From contig JAIQFN010000048.1 of assembly GCA_020073265.1 (NCBI GenBank), positions 1 through 43,942 of the forward strand: DNA of 43,942 nucleotides. Reading direction: 5' to 3'. Below are positions 24,313 to 32,201 of this stretch, one piece after another (the first letter of the stretch is position 1; each line of letters starts with the position of its first letter). Made by a program: the position numbers and the translations under genes. The DNA comes from Terriglobia bacterium. GTDB taxonomy: Bacteria > Acidobacteriota > Terriglobia > Bryobacterales > Bryobacteraceae. A model generated the notes under the pieces. It was not told where the DNA came from and ran no database searches. It saw nothing but the letters and a program-made list of their open reading frames with translations.

Positions 24313-24741
24313 GTGTATGTAGCAAGGAATGTTCTGGAAGGACACACGGTTCATGTTCTACCCGGCAAAGGCGGGGTGTGGCTTGTGTCGGACCTGAAGG
24401 GCAACGTTGCCACTTTCCCATCCAGGGCCACCGCGCTCGAGCAAGCGCGGCGGCTGGCGGCGGCCGGCAAGCCGGCGCAAGTAGTTCTGATTGACGAATA
24501 TGGGCAAATTGTGCCAATCGCCCGCTATCGGCTGCCTGACTATCCCAGTCCTCAGCTGGGACGGGATAACGGGGGTTCGGTTTTCGAAGCTGCCGTGAAG
24601 TCCCTGGTCATCGGAGGCTTCTTGGCAGCAGGCGTCGCAGTGCTTGGAGATCTGGTCGCCAGCGTCGATCGTCAGCTGAAGGAAGAGACCGCAAAATCCA
24701 AAGACTCTAGAAAGCGAACCCGGCGGCGACGCGCCGCCTGA
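24313..24741 (+). CDS. DUF2188-like protein with a C-terminal membrane segment
   Basis: This is a 142-residue protein with a GTG start. The N-terminal half follows the DUF2188 pattern: VHVLPGKGGVWLVSDLKGN, then a helix SRATALEQARRLAAAG, then VVLIDEYGQIVPIARY. A linker leads to one hydrophobic segment (AAVKSLVIGGFLAAGVAVLG) and a strongly basic tail (KRTRRRRAA). DUF2188 domains are small and of unknown role. The next gene, a TIR-like protein, starts about 10 bases after its stop, so the two form a likely operon, possibly a membrane-attached regulator and an effector. Confidence 0.65.
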   Translation: MYVARNVLEGHTVHVLPGKGGVWLVSDLKGNVATFPSRATALEQARRLAAAGKPAQVVLIDEYGQIVPIARYRLPDYPSPQLGRDNGGSVFEAAVKSLVIGGFLAAGVAVLGDLVASVDRQLKEETAKSKDSRKRTRRRRAA

Positions 24742-24751
24742 ACGTAACGAT

Positions 24752-25393
24752 GTGCCCTCGCATGCTCGCCCCCGCGTAGACGCTGCTCGCCAAAGGCCCT
24801 CGGTTTTTATCAACTGTCCATTTGATCCTTCGTATCGCCGCATGTTTGATGCGATAGTCTTCGCGGTGATCGCGCTGGGGTTCGAGGCTCGCTGCGCGCT
24901 GGAGCGGGATACCGGCGGACAAGAGCGACTGTACAAGATCCTCGACATCATTCGTCATTGTAAATTTGGAATCCACGATATCTCCTTCATGAGGGTTGAC
25001 CCCAAGATTCGATTGCCTCGCTATAACATGGCATTCGAGCTCGGTGTTTTTCTTGGCTGCTATGAATTCGGCGGACGCCAGCACGCCGCCAAGAGTTGTT
25101 TGATTCTGGATCGTGACCGCTTCCGTTACCGCAAATCGATATCGGATCTAAGCGGTCGAGACATCAAGGAACACAAAGGAGATCCCAAGCAGGCCATCGT
25201 GCGGGTGCGGGATTGGTTAGCTACCGAGTCAGGCCCCGAAACGCTGGTGGGTGGCCGGTTCATTGCCGAGCAGTATGAGAGGTTCCGAAAACAGCTTCCG
25301 CGATTGTGCACCCGGTCAAAGCGTAGGACAAGGGAGCTTACCTTCATCGAATATCGCGGGATAGTCGCGAGTTGGCTTCGGGCAAATTCCTAG
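24752..25393 (+). CDS. TIR-like domain protein, putative nucleotide hydrolase
   Basis: This 213-residue protein starts at GTG 24752, the first start codon in the frame. The fold reads like a TIR/Rossmann domain. A first strand and loop SVFINCPFD (17-25) precede helix FDAIVFAVIALGF, then RCALERD, then a long helix KILDIIRHC. The next strand is KFGIHDIS, followed by PRYNMAFELGVFLG. Glu96 in that last motif aligns by position with the catalytic Glu of NADase-type TIR domains. A C-terminal helical part (FIAEQYERFRKQLP) follows. Relatives are usually annotated only as hypothetical. An NAD- or nucleotide-cleaving defence effector is my inference; a non-catalytic ligand-binding role is also possible. 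Confidence 0.6.
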   Translation: MPSHARPRVDAARQRPSVFINCPFDPSYRRMFDAIVFAVIALGFEARCALERDTGGQERLYKILDIIRHCKFGIHDISFMRVDPKIRLPRYNMAFELGVFLGCYEFGGRQHAAKSCLILDRDRFRYRKSISDLSGRDIKEHKGDPKQAIVRVRDWLATESGPETLVGGRFIAEQYERFRKQLPRLCTRSKRRTRELTFIEYRGIVASWLRANS

Positions 25394-25448
25394 CGGGTTC
25401 GTCGCGAGTGAGTGGCTCGACTCTCGGCAGGTCCGACCCGGCCCGGAG

Positions 25449-26036
25449 TCACCGGCTCAGATCGATGCCGAACTTCTTCAGCTCCTCGGCATAGTAGCGG
25501 CGGTGCAGCAGATCCCATTCCTCGGTGCCTTCGGGGATTTCCTTTTTCTGGGAGCGGATCTTGGTGCGCGCGGCGCGGTCGACTTTTTCCTCCACCGCCA
25601 GCAACTCGGTCATGGAGCGCACGATCTCCAGGCGCACGTCGTTGGGATCCTTCTTCAGCCGAAACTCGCGCGCCTTGCGGAACCCAGCCACCAGCTTGTG
25701 CGAGATATCGTTGATCTTGTCGCGCGACAGCTTCATGTTGTCGCCGGTATCGCGGCCCGACGCGCGGATCACCTTGCGCTGCGAGATGAGGGTGTTCTTG
25801 ATGCGGCGGAACATCTCCTGATAGCTGACGCCCTCGCGCCGCATATAGTCGCTGTATTGGCTCAGCAGTTCCCGTACCTCGTCGTTCAGGCGGTCCTCCA
25901 CCTGCAGCTCATCCTGAATGGTGTTGCTGATCAACTCGATGGCGGTGTTGGGGTCGCTGGTTTCGATGATCTGCGGAGTCATCCGCGCCACGAGTTGCCT
26001 GGACAGGTACGCTATGAATTCTCGGCTCAGCAGCAT
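25449..26036 (-). CDS. DUF507 family protein
   Basis: This 195-residue protein matches the DUF507 pattern: an N-terminal LSREFIAYLSRQLVARM followed by long helices and a C-terminal YYAEELKKFGIDLSR. It is about twice the length of the basic 90-residue unit, and the two halves share a similar start and end plan, suggesting an internal duplication. DUF507 is known mainly from Aquificae and Acidobacteria and has no assigned function. It is the last gene of the yjbQ-DUF2203-DUF507 set, with a 55-base gap that contains an inverted repeat. Confidence 0.8.
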   Translation of the reverse strand: MLLSREFIAYLSRQLVARMTPQIIETSDPNTAIELISNTIQDELQVEDRLNDEVRELLSQYSDYMRREGVSYQEMFRRIKNTLISQRKVIRASGRDTGDNMKLSRDKINDISHKLVAGFRKAREFRLKKDPNDVRLEIVRSMTELLAVEEKVDRAARTKIRSQKKEIPEGTEEWDLLHRRYYAEELKKFGIDLSR

Positions 26037-26040
26037 GCTT

Positions 26041-26093
26041 GAATATGAGAGATCGATCGGTTAAAGACGACTGCTCCCAATTCTCGCATATTC
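26041..26093. repeat. Inverted repeat between DUF2203 and DUF507 genes
   Basis: GAATATGAGAGA (26041-26052) is answered by TCTCGCATATTC (26082-26093), with one mismatch, leaving a 29-base loop. No T-run follows on either strand, so it is not a standard terminator. It could be an mRNA processing or regulatory stem. Confidence 0.45.
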
Positions 26094-26541
26094 AGTTGGG
26101 CCGCTCGCCTTGATGGTTGTCGAGGAACTCCCGGTCGATCGGCTTCCGACCGCGAAATCCCTCGTGAACGCCGTGCCAGAAGCTGATTCCGGTCTCGCCG
26201 AGCTTCCAGCACAGATAGACCTCCTCGCCGTGCAGCAGGGTGGGAAAGTCGATCAGACCGACGTCCAGGTCTTTCACCAGGCAACCGTATTCCTGGATCT
26301 TTTCCAGCGCCTCCTTGAGGTGTTGCACGCTGACCTCGCGGCGATTTTTTCGGTCCAGCAATTGGGCGTGATCCACCAGGACGCCGCCTTGCATCATGAC
26401 GCGGCGCTGGAAGTCCTGCCAGGCGGTCTCCGCCTCCTGGTACTCGGATTTGAAAGCGATGGCGTCGCGGATGACCGACTCCACCTGGGGAAGCAGCTCG
26501 AGCGCCTGCTGGAATGTAAAGAATCGGGGCACGAGCTTCAA
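26092..26541 (-). CDS. DUF2203 family protein
   Basis: The 149-residue protein begins at TTG 26541, in the sequence TTGA that also contains the stop of yjbQ, giving MKLVPRFFTFQQALELLPQVESVIRDAI. That opening, followed by helices and a conserved C-terminal block VKDLDVGLIDFPTLLHGEEVYLCWKLGETGISFWHGVHEGF, is diagnostic of DUF2203. Its function is unknown. A GTG three codons later is an alternative start. Overlap with yjbQ implies coupled translation. Confidence 0.82.
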   Translation of the reverse strand: MKLVPRFFTFQQALELLPQVESVIRDAIAFKSEYQEAETAWQDFQRRVMMQGGVLVDHAQLLDRKNRREVSVQHLKEALEKIQEYGCLVKDLDVGLIDFPTLLHGEEVYLCWKLGETGISFWHGVHEGFRGRKPIDREFLDNHQGERPN

Positions 26542-27029
26542 ACGCCGGACACCTGCACCGCCAGCGAGCGGCTGCGCGGGCCGTCGAACTCCGCGAAGAT
26601 GATGCTCTGCCAAGTGCCCAGCAGCACGGAGGCGTTGCGTACCTGCAGGCACAATGTCTGGCCCATGAGCATGCCGCGCAGATGTGAATCGGCGTTCTTG
26701 CGCTCGCAGTCCGAGTGTTGCGGATCGTTGTGGCGGTAATAGCCGTCGCGCACCACCAGTTGCTCCAGGAAGCTCTTCACATCGTGGAGCAGGGCTTCCT
26801 GCCATTCGTTGAGAAACACGGCCGAAGTGGTATGCAGCGACTGCAGGTGGACCAGGCCGTCGCGGACGCCGCTCTTACGAACGATCTCGTTGATCCGTTC
26901 GGTGATGTTGATCAATTGCAGGCGATCGCTGCTGATCCAGTCAATGATCCGATTGAAGACCTTGTAAGTGCCGAGCGAGTCGGCCTCCGACGGACCTCCG
27001 TCGATCGGTTGAAGCTTGGGTGTGCTCAT
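26538..27029 (-). CDS. YjbQ/UPF0047 family protein
   Basis: This 163-residue protein has the UPF0047 core: INITERINEIVRKSGVRDGLVHLQSLHTTSAVFLNEWQ with conserved His, then NDPQHSDCERKNADSHLRGMLMGQTLCLQV and GTWQSIIFAEFDGPR. E. coli YjbQ shows weak thiamine-phosphate synthase activity, and the family has been annotated that way, but its physiological role is unsettled. ATG 27029 lies at a clean boundary with GGAAAAAT upstream. It leads the operon with DUF2203 and DUF507. Confidence 0.88.
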   Translation of the reverse strand: MSTPKLQPIDGGPSEADSLGTYKVFNRIIDWISSDRLQLINITERINEIVRKSGVRDGLVHLQSLHTTSAVFLNEWQEALLHDVKSFLEQLVVRDGYYRHNDPQHSDCERKNADSHLRGMLMGQTLCLQVRNASVLLGTWQSIIFAEFDGPRSRSLAVQVSGV

Positions 27030-27182
27030 TCAGGATTTTTCCTTGTTACAGAGACGCGGCCCGACCGCTAAGGGATTCAAGTTTGAGTTTTGCTATCTCG
27101 CTTGATTATAGCGCGACCCCAAGAGCTCCAGCCGGCTGCTGTGCGCGGCGGGAACCGGTGTAACTTGGAACATGGTTGCCTG

Positions 27183-28010
27183 GTGAAACTCAGCTCCCAG
27201 TCGCGTGCGTTCGTTCCGCGAGCGTTGCAGCCTGCCGCGCGCAGTGTCTATCACGGCCTGTTCCGTCTGCAACTGCGCGCGCGCTGCTGGTACGCCGACC
27301 ATTCGGGCGCCGCTGATGTCACCGGTCTGCCGCTGCCTCCCGCCCTGCTTCGATACCGGGTGAGCGAGCTGCTGGGCCGGGACGAATTCCTGAACATCGG
27401 TGAAGGCTGCGCGCGCTTGATCGAAGAACACCTCGGCTCGATGGGAGTGGACCTGGCCCGAACCCGGCGCGTGCTCGATTTCGGGTGCGGGTGCGGCCGC
27501 ACGCTGCGTTGGTTCCTGCGGGAGTGTCCAGACGTCGAGTTTCATGGCGCCGACGTCGATGAGGAAGCCATCGAGTGGTGCCGCGCCAACCTGAAGAGCG
27601 CGCGCTTTCTTCGAAACGATCCTCTGCCGCCGCTGCCTTATCCCGACCTGCATTTCGACGTGATCTACTGTCTCTCAGTGTTCACCCATCTCGACGAGGA
27701 CATGCAGGATTCGTGGCTCGCGGAGCTCAGCAGGCTGCTCGCGCCCGGCGGCGTCCTGCTACTCACCGTGCATGGCGATCGCGCCGCTGACGCGCTGGAT
27801 CCCGACGGCCGGGCGACGCTCCAAACGTCCGGCTTCGTGCACCGCCGGTCGCGCAAGTTGAAGGGCATGGTGCCGGACTGGTATCAAACCACCTGGCACT
27901 CCCGCGAATACATCGAACGGCGGCTCGCCACCTGGTTCGACGACATTCGCTACGAAGCGCTGCCCGGCGGCATGCAGGCGATCGTTCTGGCGCGGCAGAA
28001 AGAATTTTAG
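27183..28010 (+). CDS. SAM-dependent methyltransferase
   Basis: This class I Rossmann methyltransferase is 275 residues from GTG 27183; the upstream in-frame part lacks family features. Motif I is RVLDFGCGCGRTLRW, followed by an acidic GADVDEEAIEWC (motif II), FDVIYCLSVFTHLDE (motif IV), and LAPGGVLLLTVHG. Type 11/12-like small-molecule or sugar methyltransferases look like this. The substrate is unknown. It stands between divergent yjbQ and a convergent membrane-protein gene. Confidence 0.82.
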   Translation: MKLSSQSRAFVPRALQPAARSVYHGLFRLQLRARCWYADHSGAADVTGLPLPPALLRYRVSELLGRDEFLNIGEGCARLIEEHLGSMGVDLARTRRVLDFGCGCGRTLRWFLRECPDVEFHGADVDEEAIEWCRANLKSARFLRNDPLPPLPYPDLHFDVIYCLSVFTHLDEDMQDSWLAELSRLLAPGGVLLLTVHGDRAADALDPDGRATLQTSGFVHRRSRKLKGMVPDWYQTTWHSREYIERRLATWFDDIRYEALPGGMQAIVLARQKEF

Positions 28011-28091
28011 CTGGACCGCTTCCTCACGGTCGTTCGGTAACAGCTGAGCCGCGCGTCAGCAAGCGGTTATACGGGGATTCAGCGGGATCAA

Positions 28092-28514
28092 CTATTCCGC
28101 AGCCGCGAAAAAACGCCTCACATTGGCCCGGTTGAGATAGAACAGAAAGACTGCCGCGATCGCAAGTCCCGAGCCGCTCCGCACGAAGTCTCGAATCATA
28201 AAGAAGCTGACGATCTCTCCACAGCCATTGACGGTGAACAACAGCACCGCGAGCCACCAGGCCCATCTGCGGCCGCGCCAGAGTCCCATGCCGGTGAGGG
28301 CGGTTCCGACGCCCAACGCGATGAGCACCGCTCCCAAAGCGCTGCCCAGCGGCCGGAGCATCGTGCGCGCGGGCCGGTTGAGTTCCCAAAGCCAATCCGA
28401 GAACCGGCTCGGAAATATCAACGTTGTTCCCGCCACAACTGCGATCAGGGTGGCGGCGAACAGAAATGCCGCTATGACCAGCACCGGCGGCGGACGGGTG
28501 GGATGGGCAGGCAT
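28092..28514 (-). CDS. Small integral membrane protein
   Basis: The protein is 140 residues with about four hydrophobic segments: LVIAAFLFAATLIAVVAG, LGSALGAVLIALGVGTALTG, WAWWLAVLLFTVNGCGEIVSFF and GLAIAAVFLFYL. WRGRRWAWWLAV is a common motif in small four-helix bacterial membrane proteins of unknown role. The product starts at ATG 28514 and is transcribed away from the hydrolase gene at 28550. No function can be assigned. Confidence 0.7.
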   Translation of the reverse strand: MPAHPTRPPPVLVIAAFLFAATLIAVVAGTTLIFPSRFSDWLWELNRPARTMLRPLGSALGAVLIALGVGTALTGMGLWRGRRWAWWLAVLLFTVNGCGEIVSFFMIRDFVRSGSGLAIAAVFLFYLNRANVRRFFAAAE

Positions 28515-28549
28515 GCCACATTGTACAGGCTATTGATAGAATCAAACCT

Positions 28550-30049
28550 ATGCCACGTTTGCTATTCCGATTCACGCTCCCGCTGATCCTCGCTGGAGGA
28601 TTGGTCCTTTCCGCCCAGGACGCCGGCATGGCACTGCGGACGTCCGTCGGCTACAACACTCAGAAAGCCAGCCTGCCGCTTTCCGACGATCAGCGCAAAG
28701 AAGCGGACCGGCTGGGCATGGAGGCTCAGCGCGCGGCGCAGGCCGGCAAGTACGGCGAAGCGATGCGCGATTACAACCAGGGCACCGCGGTGATGCGGAA
28801 CCTGGCGTGGACGCCCGCCTTCGAACTGGCGACGTCGCTCGAAGGACGGCTGGATCACGCCGTCGCGGAGCCTGGCAAAGCAGTGAACGTCACGCTGACT
28901 CCGCTCTATCCGGCCGATCGCGCACACGGGTTGAAGGTGACTGCCGCGGTGGTGCTGGTTCCCGCCAAGCGAGGCGCCACCGAGGAGAAGACCCTGGCGA
29001 CTGGATTGAAGCTCGATCCTGCCGCGCTGCCATTCTCGACGCGCGTGACGCTGCCGGACGGCACGACGGGCGACTACAATCTGGTGGTCCGGCTGTCGGC
29101 CGAAGGTGAGACTCCGGCGGAGGGCGCGCGCGGCGCCTTCGCGAAGAATCTGCCGGTGCACATCGAAGCGCTTTCGAGCGAGGCGCAGCAGTTGAAGGAC
29201 CGGCTGGCGAAGGAAAAGAAGAACGCTCCGGCGCTCACCACCGCCGAGTATGCGCTGGCGCTTTACGAGCGCGCCGACAAGGGCGAGATCAATCCCACGC
29301 GGGTCAACTTCCGGGAGGAATTCACGAATGCCGTATCGATCGTCGATGCGGTGGACTGGGGCCGCGATCCGTTCGCGGGCAAGCAAGGCGATTTCCACAA
29401 GGCTTATCGTTCGGCTGTGGACAACACGCTGCAGCCTTACCGGGTGTTCGTTCCCACGTCGTACGATGCGAGCAAGACGACGCCACTAGTGGTGGCGCTG
29501 CACGGCATGGGCGGCGATGAGAACAGCATGTTCGACGGATATGGCGGCACGCTCAAACGCGAGGCCGAGCGCGAAGGCTTCCTGGTGGTCTGCCCCAAGG
29601 GCCGCGAGTCCGCTTCGATGTATCGTGGGTCGGCCGAGCAGGACGTGCTGGACGTGATGGCGCAAGTGGAGCGCGATTACAAGGTCGATCCGAAGCGCGT
29701 TTACCTGATGGGCCATTCCATGGGCGGCTACGGCACCTGGAGCGTGGCCATCGCACATCCCGATCTGTTCGCGGCGCTGGGACCGATCTCGGGCGGAGGC
29801 GACGTCAATGGGATGGCGAAGATCAAGAGCATTCCTGAATACGTAGTGCATGGCGACAACGACAAGACCGTGAACGTCAGCCAGTCGCGACGGATGGTGG
29901 AAGCCGGCAAGAAAGACGGCGCGCCCATCACTTACGTGGAAGTGCCAGGCGGAAGCCACGTGAGCGTGGCCGAGCCGAACTTCGCGCCCATGCTGGAATT
30001 CTTCGCCAAGCAGAAGCGCTCGGATGCTTCCGAGATCAGGACGCAGTAG
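28550..30049 (+). CDS. Secreted alpha/beta-hydrolase (esterase/feruloyl-esterase type)
   Basis: This 499-residue protein starts with a signal peptide (LLFRFTLPLILAGGLVLSAQ). An N-terminal region of about 250 residues resembles a helical plus Ig-like part. The hydrolase domain begins at YRVFVPTSYDASKTTPLVVALHGMGGDE (oxyanion strand). The nucleophile is Ser in YLMGHSMGGYGTW; the acid is probably Asp in VVHGDNDKTV and the base His in EVPGGSHVS. This order matches the polyhydroxybutyrate-depolymerase/feruloyl-esterase group, acting on polymers or esters outside the cytoplasm. It ends 14 bases inside the convergent CoA-transferase gene. Confidence 0.85.
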   Translation: MPRLLFRFTLPLILAGGLVLSAQDAGMALRTSVGYNTQKASLPLSDDQRKEADRLGMEAQRAAQAGKYGEAMRDYNQGTAVMRNLAWTPAFELATSLEGRLDHAVAEPGKAVNVTLTPLYPADRAHGLKVTAAVVLVPAKRGATEEKTLATGLKLDPAALPFSTRVTLPDGTTGDYNLVVRLSAEGETPAEGARGAFAKNLPVHIEALSSEAQQLKDRLAKEKKNAPALTTAEYALALYERADKGEINPTRVNFREEFTNAVSIVDAVDWGRDPFAGKQGDFHKAYRSAVDNTLQPYRVFVPTSYDASKTTPLVVALHGMGGDENSMFDGYGGTLKREAEREGFLVVCPKGRESASMYRGSAEQDVLDVMAQVERDYKVDPKRVYLMGHSMGGYGTWSVAIAHPDLFAALGPISGGGDVNGMAKIKSIPEYVVHGDNDKTVNVSQSRRMVEAGKKDGAPITYVEVPGGSHVSVAEPNFAPMLEFFAKQKRSDASEIRTQ

Positions 30050-31259
30050 TAGTCTGCGGTAGCAGCGACCGGATCGCGCCGGCCGACTCAAGTTCGTCGA
30101 GGGCGGCCGGCGTGAGGCCCAACAGCTCCGTCAAGATGTCGCGAGTGTGTTGGCCCAGCATGGGCGGACCTTTTCGCATTTCACCCGGAGTCTCCGAAAA
30201 CTTGACCGGCAGGCCGGTGGCGAGCGTCTTGCCCGCGACATCCGGCAATTGCGGAAACAACTGGCGGACTGCGGACTGCGGATCGCTCACCACTTCGTCG
30301 ATGGTCCGGACGGGCGAGCAAGGCACGCCGGCGGCATTCAGCTTGTGGAACCAGTGGTCGGCGTCCTCGGAGCGGAAAATTTCGGCCAGCATCGGCTCCA
30401 GCACGCCGCGATTCTTCACGCGCAGGGCGTTGGTGCGATAGTCCGGGTGGTCGATCAACTCGGGATGCCCGATGGCCCGGCAAAACGTGGCCCACAGTTT
30501 TTCACTTCCCACCGCCATCGCGACTTCGCGGTCCTTGGTGGGAAACGTTCGGTACGGCACGATGGTGGAGAAGGTGGTGCCGAGCGGGCGGGGCACATTG
30601 CCGCTCCCCAGATAGTTGGCGAACACCGACGCCATGGCTGAAATCATGGAATCGAACATGGACACGTCGACGAACTGGCCCGCGCCGGACTGGGTGCGAG
30701 AGTGGAGCGCCATCAGGATTCCGATCAGGGCGAACATTCCCGCGGTCACGTCGGCCACCGAGTGCCCGCAGCGCACCTGCTCGCCGGCCATGGTGCCGGT
30801 CATACTGATGAGGCCGGTGGAGGCTTGCAGGATCAGGTCCATGGCGGGAAAATCGCGGGCCGGGCCATTCTGGCCATATCCGGAAATGGAGCAGTAAATC
30901 AGCCGTGGATTGCGGGCCCGCGCCTGCTGGTAGCCGAGGCCGAGCTTCTGGAGCGTGCCGGGGCGGAAATTCTCGAGCACCACGTCGGCTTTTTCCATCA
31001 TCTGCAGGGCCAGTTCGCGGCCCTGGTCGCTTTTCAGGTTCACCGAGATGCTGCGTTTGCCGCAGTTGAGGCCGAGGAAGAAGGAGGCATTTTCGCCGGT
31101 GAATGGAGGTCCCCAGCCGCGGCCGATGTCGCCGCCTTCGGGCGTTTCCAGTTTGTAGACGGAGGCCCCGTAGTGAGCCAGCAGAAGACTGCAATATGGT
31201 CCGGCGAGAGCATGGGAGAAGTCAAGCACGCGGACGCCGTTGAGCGGAGGATTTGCCAA
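30036..31259 (-). CDS. Family III CoA-transferase (CaiB/BaiF type)
   Basis: This enzyme moves CoA between carboxylic acids; the protein is 407 residues. The N-terminus LNGVRVLDFSHALAGPYCSLLLAHYGASVYKLE is the family's Rossmann start. The CoA-linked catalytic Asp is likely Asp141 in FPAMDLILQASTGL. Later blocks include GHSVADVTAGMFALIGILMAL, a C-terminal domain with GVPCSPVRTIDEV, and a final LGQHTRDIL. The acid substrates are unknown, since no catabolic partner gene is adjacent. ATG 31259 is preceded by a short A/T-rich stretch. Confidence 0.93.
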   Translation of the reverse strand: MANPPLNGVRVLDFSHALAGPYCSLLLAHYGASVYKLETPEGGDIGRGWGPPFTGENASFFLGLNCGKRSISVNLKSDQGRELALQMMEKADVVLENFRPGTLQKLGLGYQQARARNPRLIYCSISGYGQNGPARDFPAMDLILQASTGLISMTGTMAGEQVRCGHSVADVTAGMFALIGILMALHSRTQSGAGQFVDVSMFDSMISAMASVFANYLGSGNVPRPLGTTFSTIVPYRTFPTKDREVAMAVGSEKLWATFCRAIGHPELIDHPDYRTNALRVKNRGVLEPMLAEIFRSEDADHWFHKLNAAGVPCSPVRTIDEVVSDPQSAVRQLFPQLPDVAGKTLATGLPVKFSETPGEMRKGPPMLGQHTRDILTELLGLTPAALDELESAGAIRSLLPQTTTAS

Positions 31260-31324
31260 ATAAAAATGATAGCGCGAACCGGTGGCCGCGCTTCAGGGGG
31301 TGGCGTCTGGCCGCGTGATCTGCT

Positions 31325-31651
31325 CTATCCGGGCAGCACGGTTACGACTTTGATGCGGCGGCGATAACGGCTGAGCAGATAGTCGACAAAATCGCCGATG
31401 ATGAGGTTCGGGCGGCCCGAGCCGCGGTTGATGACGCGGCAGGTGAGGATGGTGGTGGCGCCGTCCCACTGGATGTTCATGGAGCCGCCGCGGTCGCTTT
31501 CGGTGGAGCGCACTTTGGTCCAGCCGGGCGAGCGGCCTGGCTTTTTCTCCTGGATGACTTCGAGTCCGTGCCTGGCCAGTCTGGGATCGTTCGCGATGGC
31601 ATCGCGCAAGCTGCGGCCGCGGGTACACACGACTTGGACAACGGTTTGCAT
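31325..31651 (-). CDS. Small conserved hypothetical protein
   Basis: The 108-residue protein starts MQTVVQVVCTRGRSLRDAI with AGGAGGG six bases before ATG. It is basic, with a central WTKVRSTESDRGG and a C-terminal IIGDFVDYLLSRYRRRIKVVTVLPG. I do not recognise the family; the length and composition suggest a soluble cytosolic protein. Its start and ribosome site are also found, in decayed form, at 34877-34912 on the far side of the TonB receptor gene. Confidence 0.65.
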   Translation of the reverse strand: MQTVVQVVCTRGRSLRDAIANDPRLARHGLEVIQEKKPGRSPGWTKVRSTESDRGGSMNIQWDGATTILTCRVINRGSGRPNLIIGDFVDYLLSRYRRRIKVVTVLPG

Positions 31652-31660
31652 CCGGCCCTC
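31629..31660. repeat. Flanking repeat, copy 1 (start of the 31325 gene)
   Basis: It shares GTTTGCATCCGGCCCTC exactly, and about 32 bases in total imperfectly, with 34881-34912. It includes the ATG and ribosome site of the small gene on the minus strand. Confidence 0.6.
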
Positions 31661-31747
31661 CTGTTACTGAGGGTACCTGGGAGTGGGGCGCCAGCGGGAG
31701 GCGGAGGTCGACCGAGCGCAATTCTCATGAAACCTGAGCCATCTCCC

Positions 31748-32089
31748 ATGCGTCTTGAGGAATTCGTCGTGTATATTGCCCATCCAGCGCCGGATCGGCC
31801 CGCGGGACACCGCCAATCAAAGTGGCGGACTGTCCTGGCGCTGATCGTTCTCGCGAGCTTTGTACTGATCCAGGACCCGGGCGCGGAAGTTCTTCACAAT
31901 CATTCACACTCCGGCAGTCACACTCACTGTTGCCCGGCCTGTCATGGTGGACATCTGGCGGCGCTTCAAACGGCGAGTGTGCCAATTCCAGCTCCATCCA
32001 CCGCCGAGTGGCATCCCATCTCGAGTGAGCTTCCTGCTGCTGTCGGGCTGACTTATTCGCCGTGCTCCTCGCGGGCTCCCCCAGCTTAG
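31748..32089 (+). CDS. DUF2946-like His/Cys-rich small membrane-anchored protein
   Basis: A 113-residue frame (120 if ATG 31727 is used) has one hydrophobic segment, TVLALIVLASFVLIQ. The periplasmic cluster LHNHSHSGSHTHCCPACHGGHL follows, with six His before the CCPAC. The C-terminus SSRAPPA resembles the terminal RAPPA found in DUF2946-type proteins encoded next to TonB receptors. Metal binding (copper, zinc or nickel) is a plausible inference from the cluster. A TonB-dependent receptor gene begins 113 bases downstream. No clear ribosome site marks either start. Confidence 0.6.
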   Translation: MRLEEFVVYIAHPAPDRPAGHRQSKWRTVLALIVLASFVLIQDPGAEVLHNHSHSGSHTHCCPACHGGHLAALQTASVPIPAPSTAEWHPISSELPAAVGLTYSPCSSRAPPA

Positions 32090-32201
32090 GCTCTCCTCAC
32101 CACCTGTTCTCTTCGCCGGCTCTGGCTAGCGCTGTTCGCGCTGCCGGTTCCGAGCGTTCATCCATCTATTACTAACAAGCAGTCAGGAAAGGGAAGAGCT
32201 T

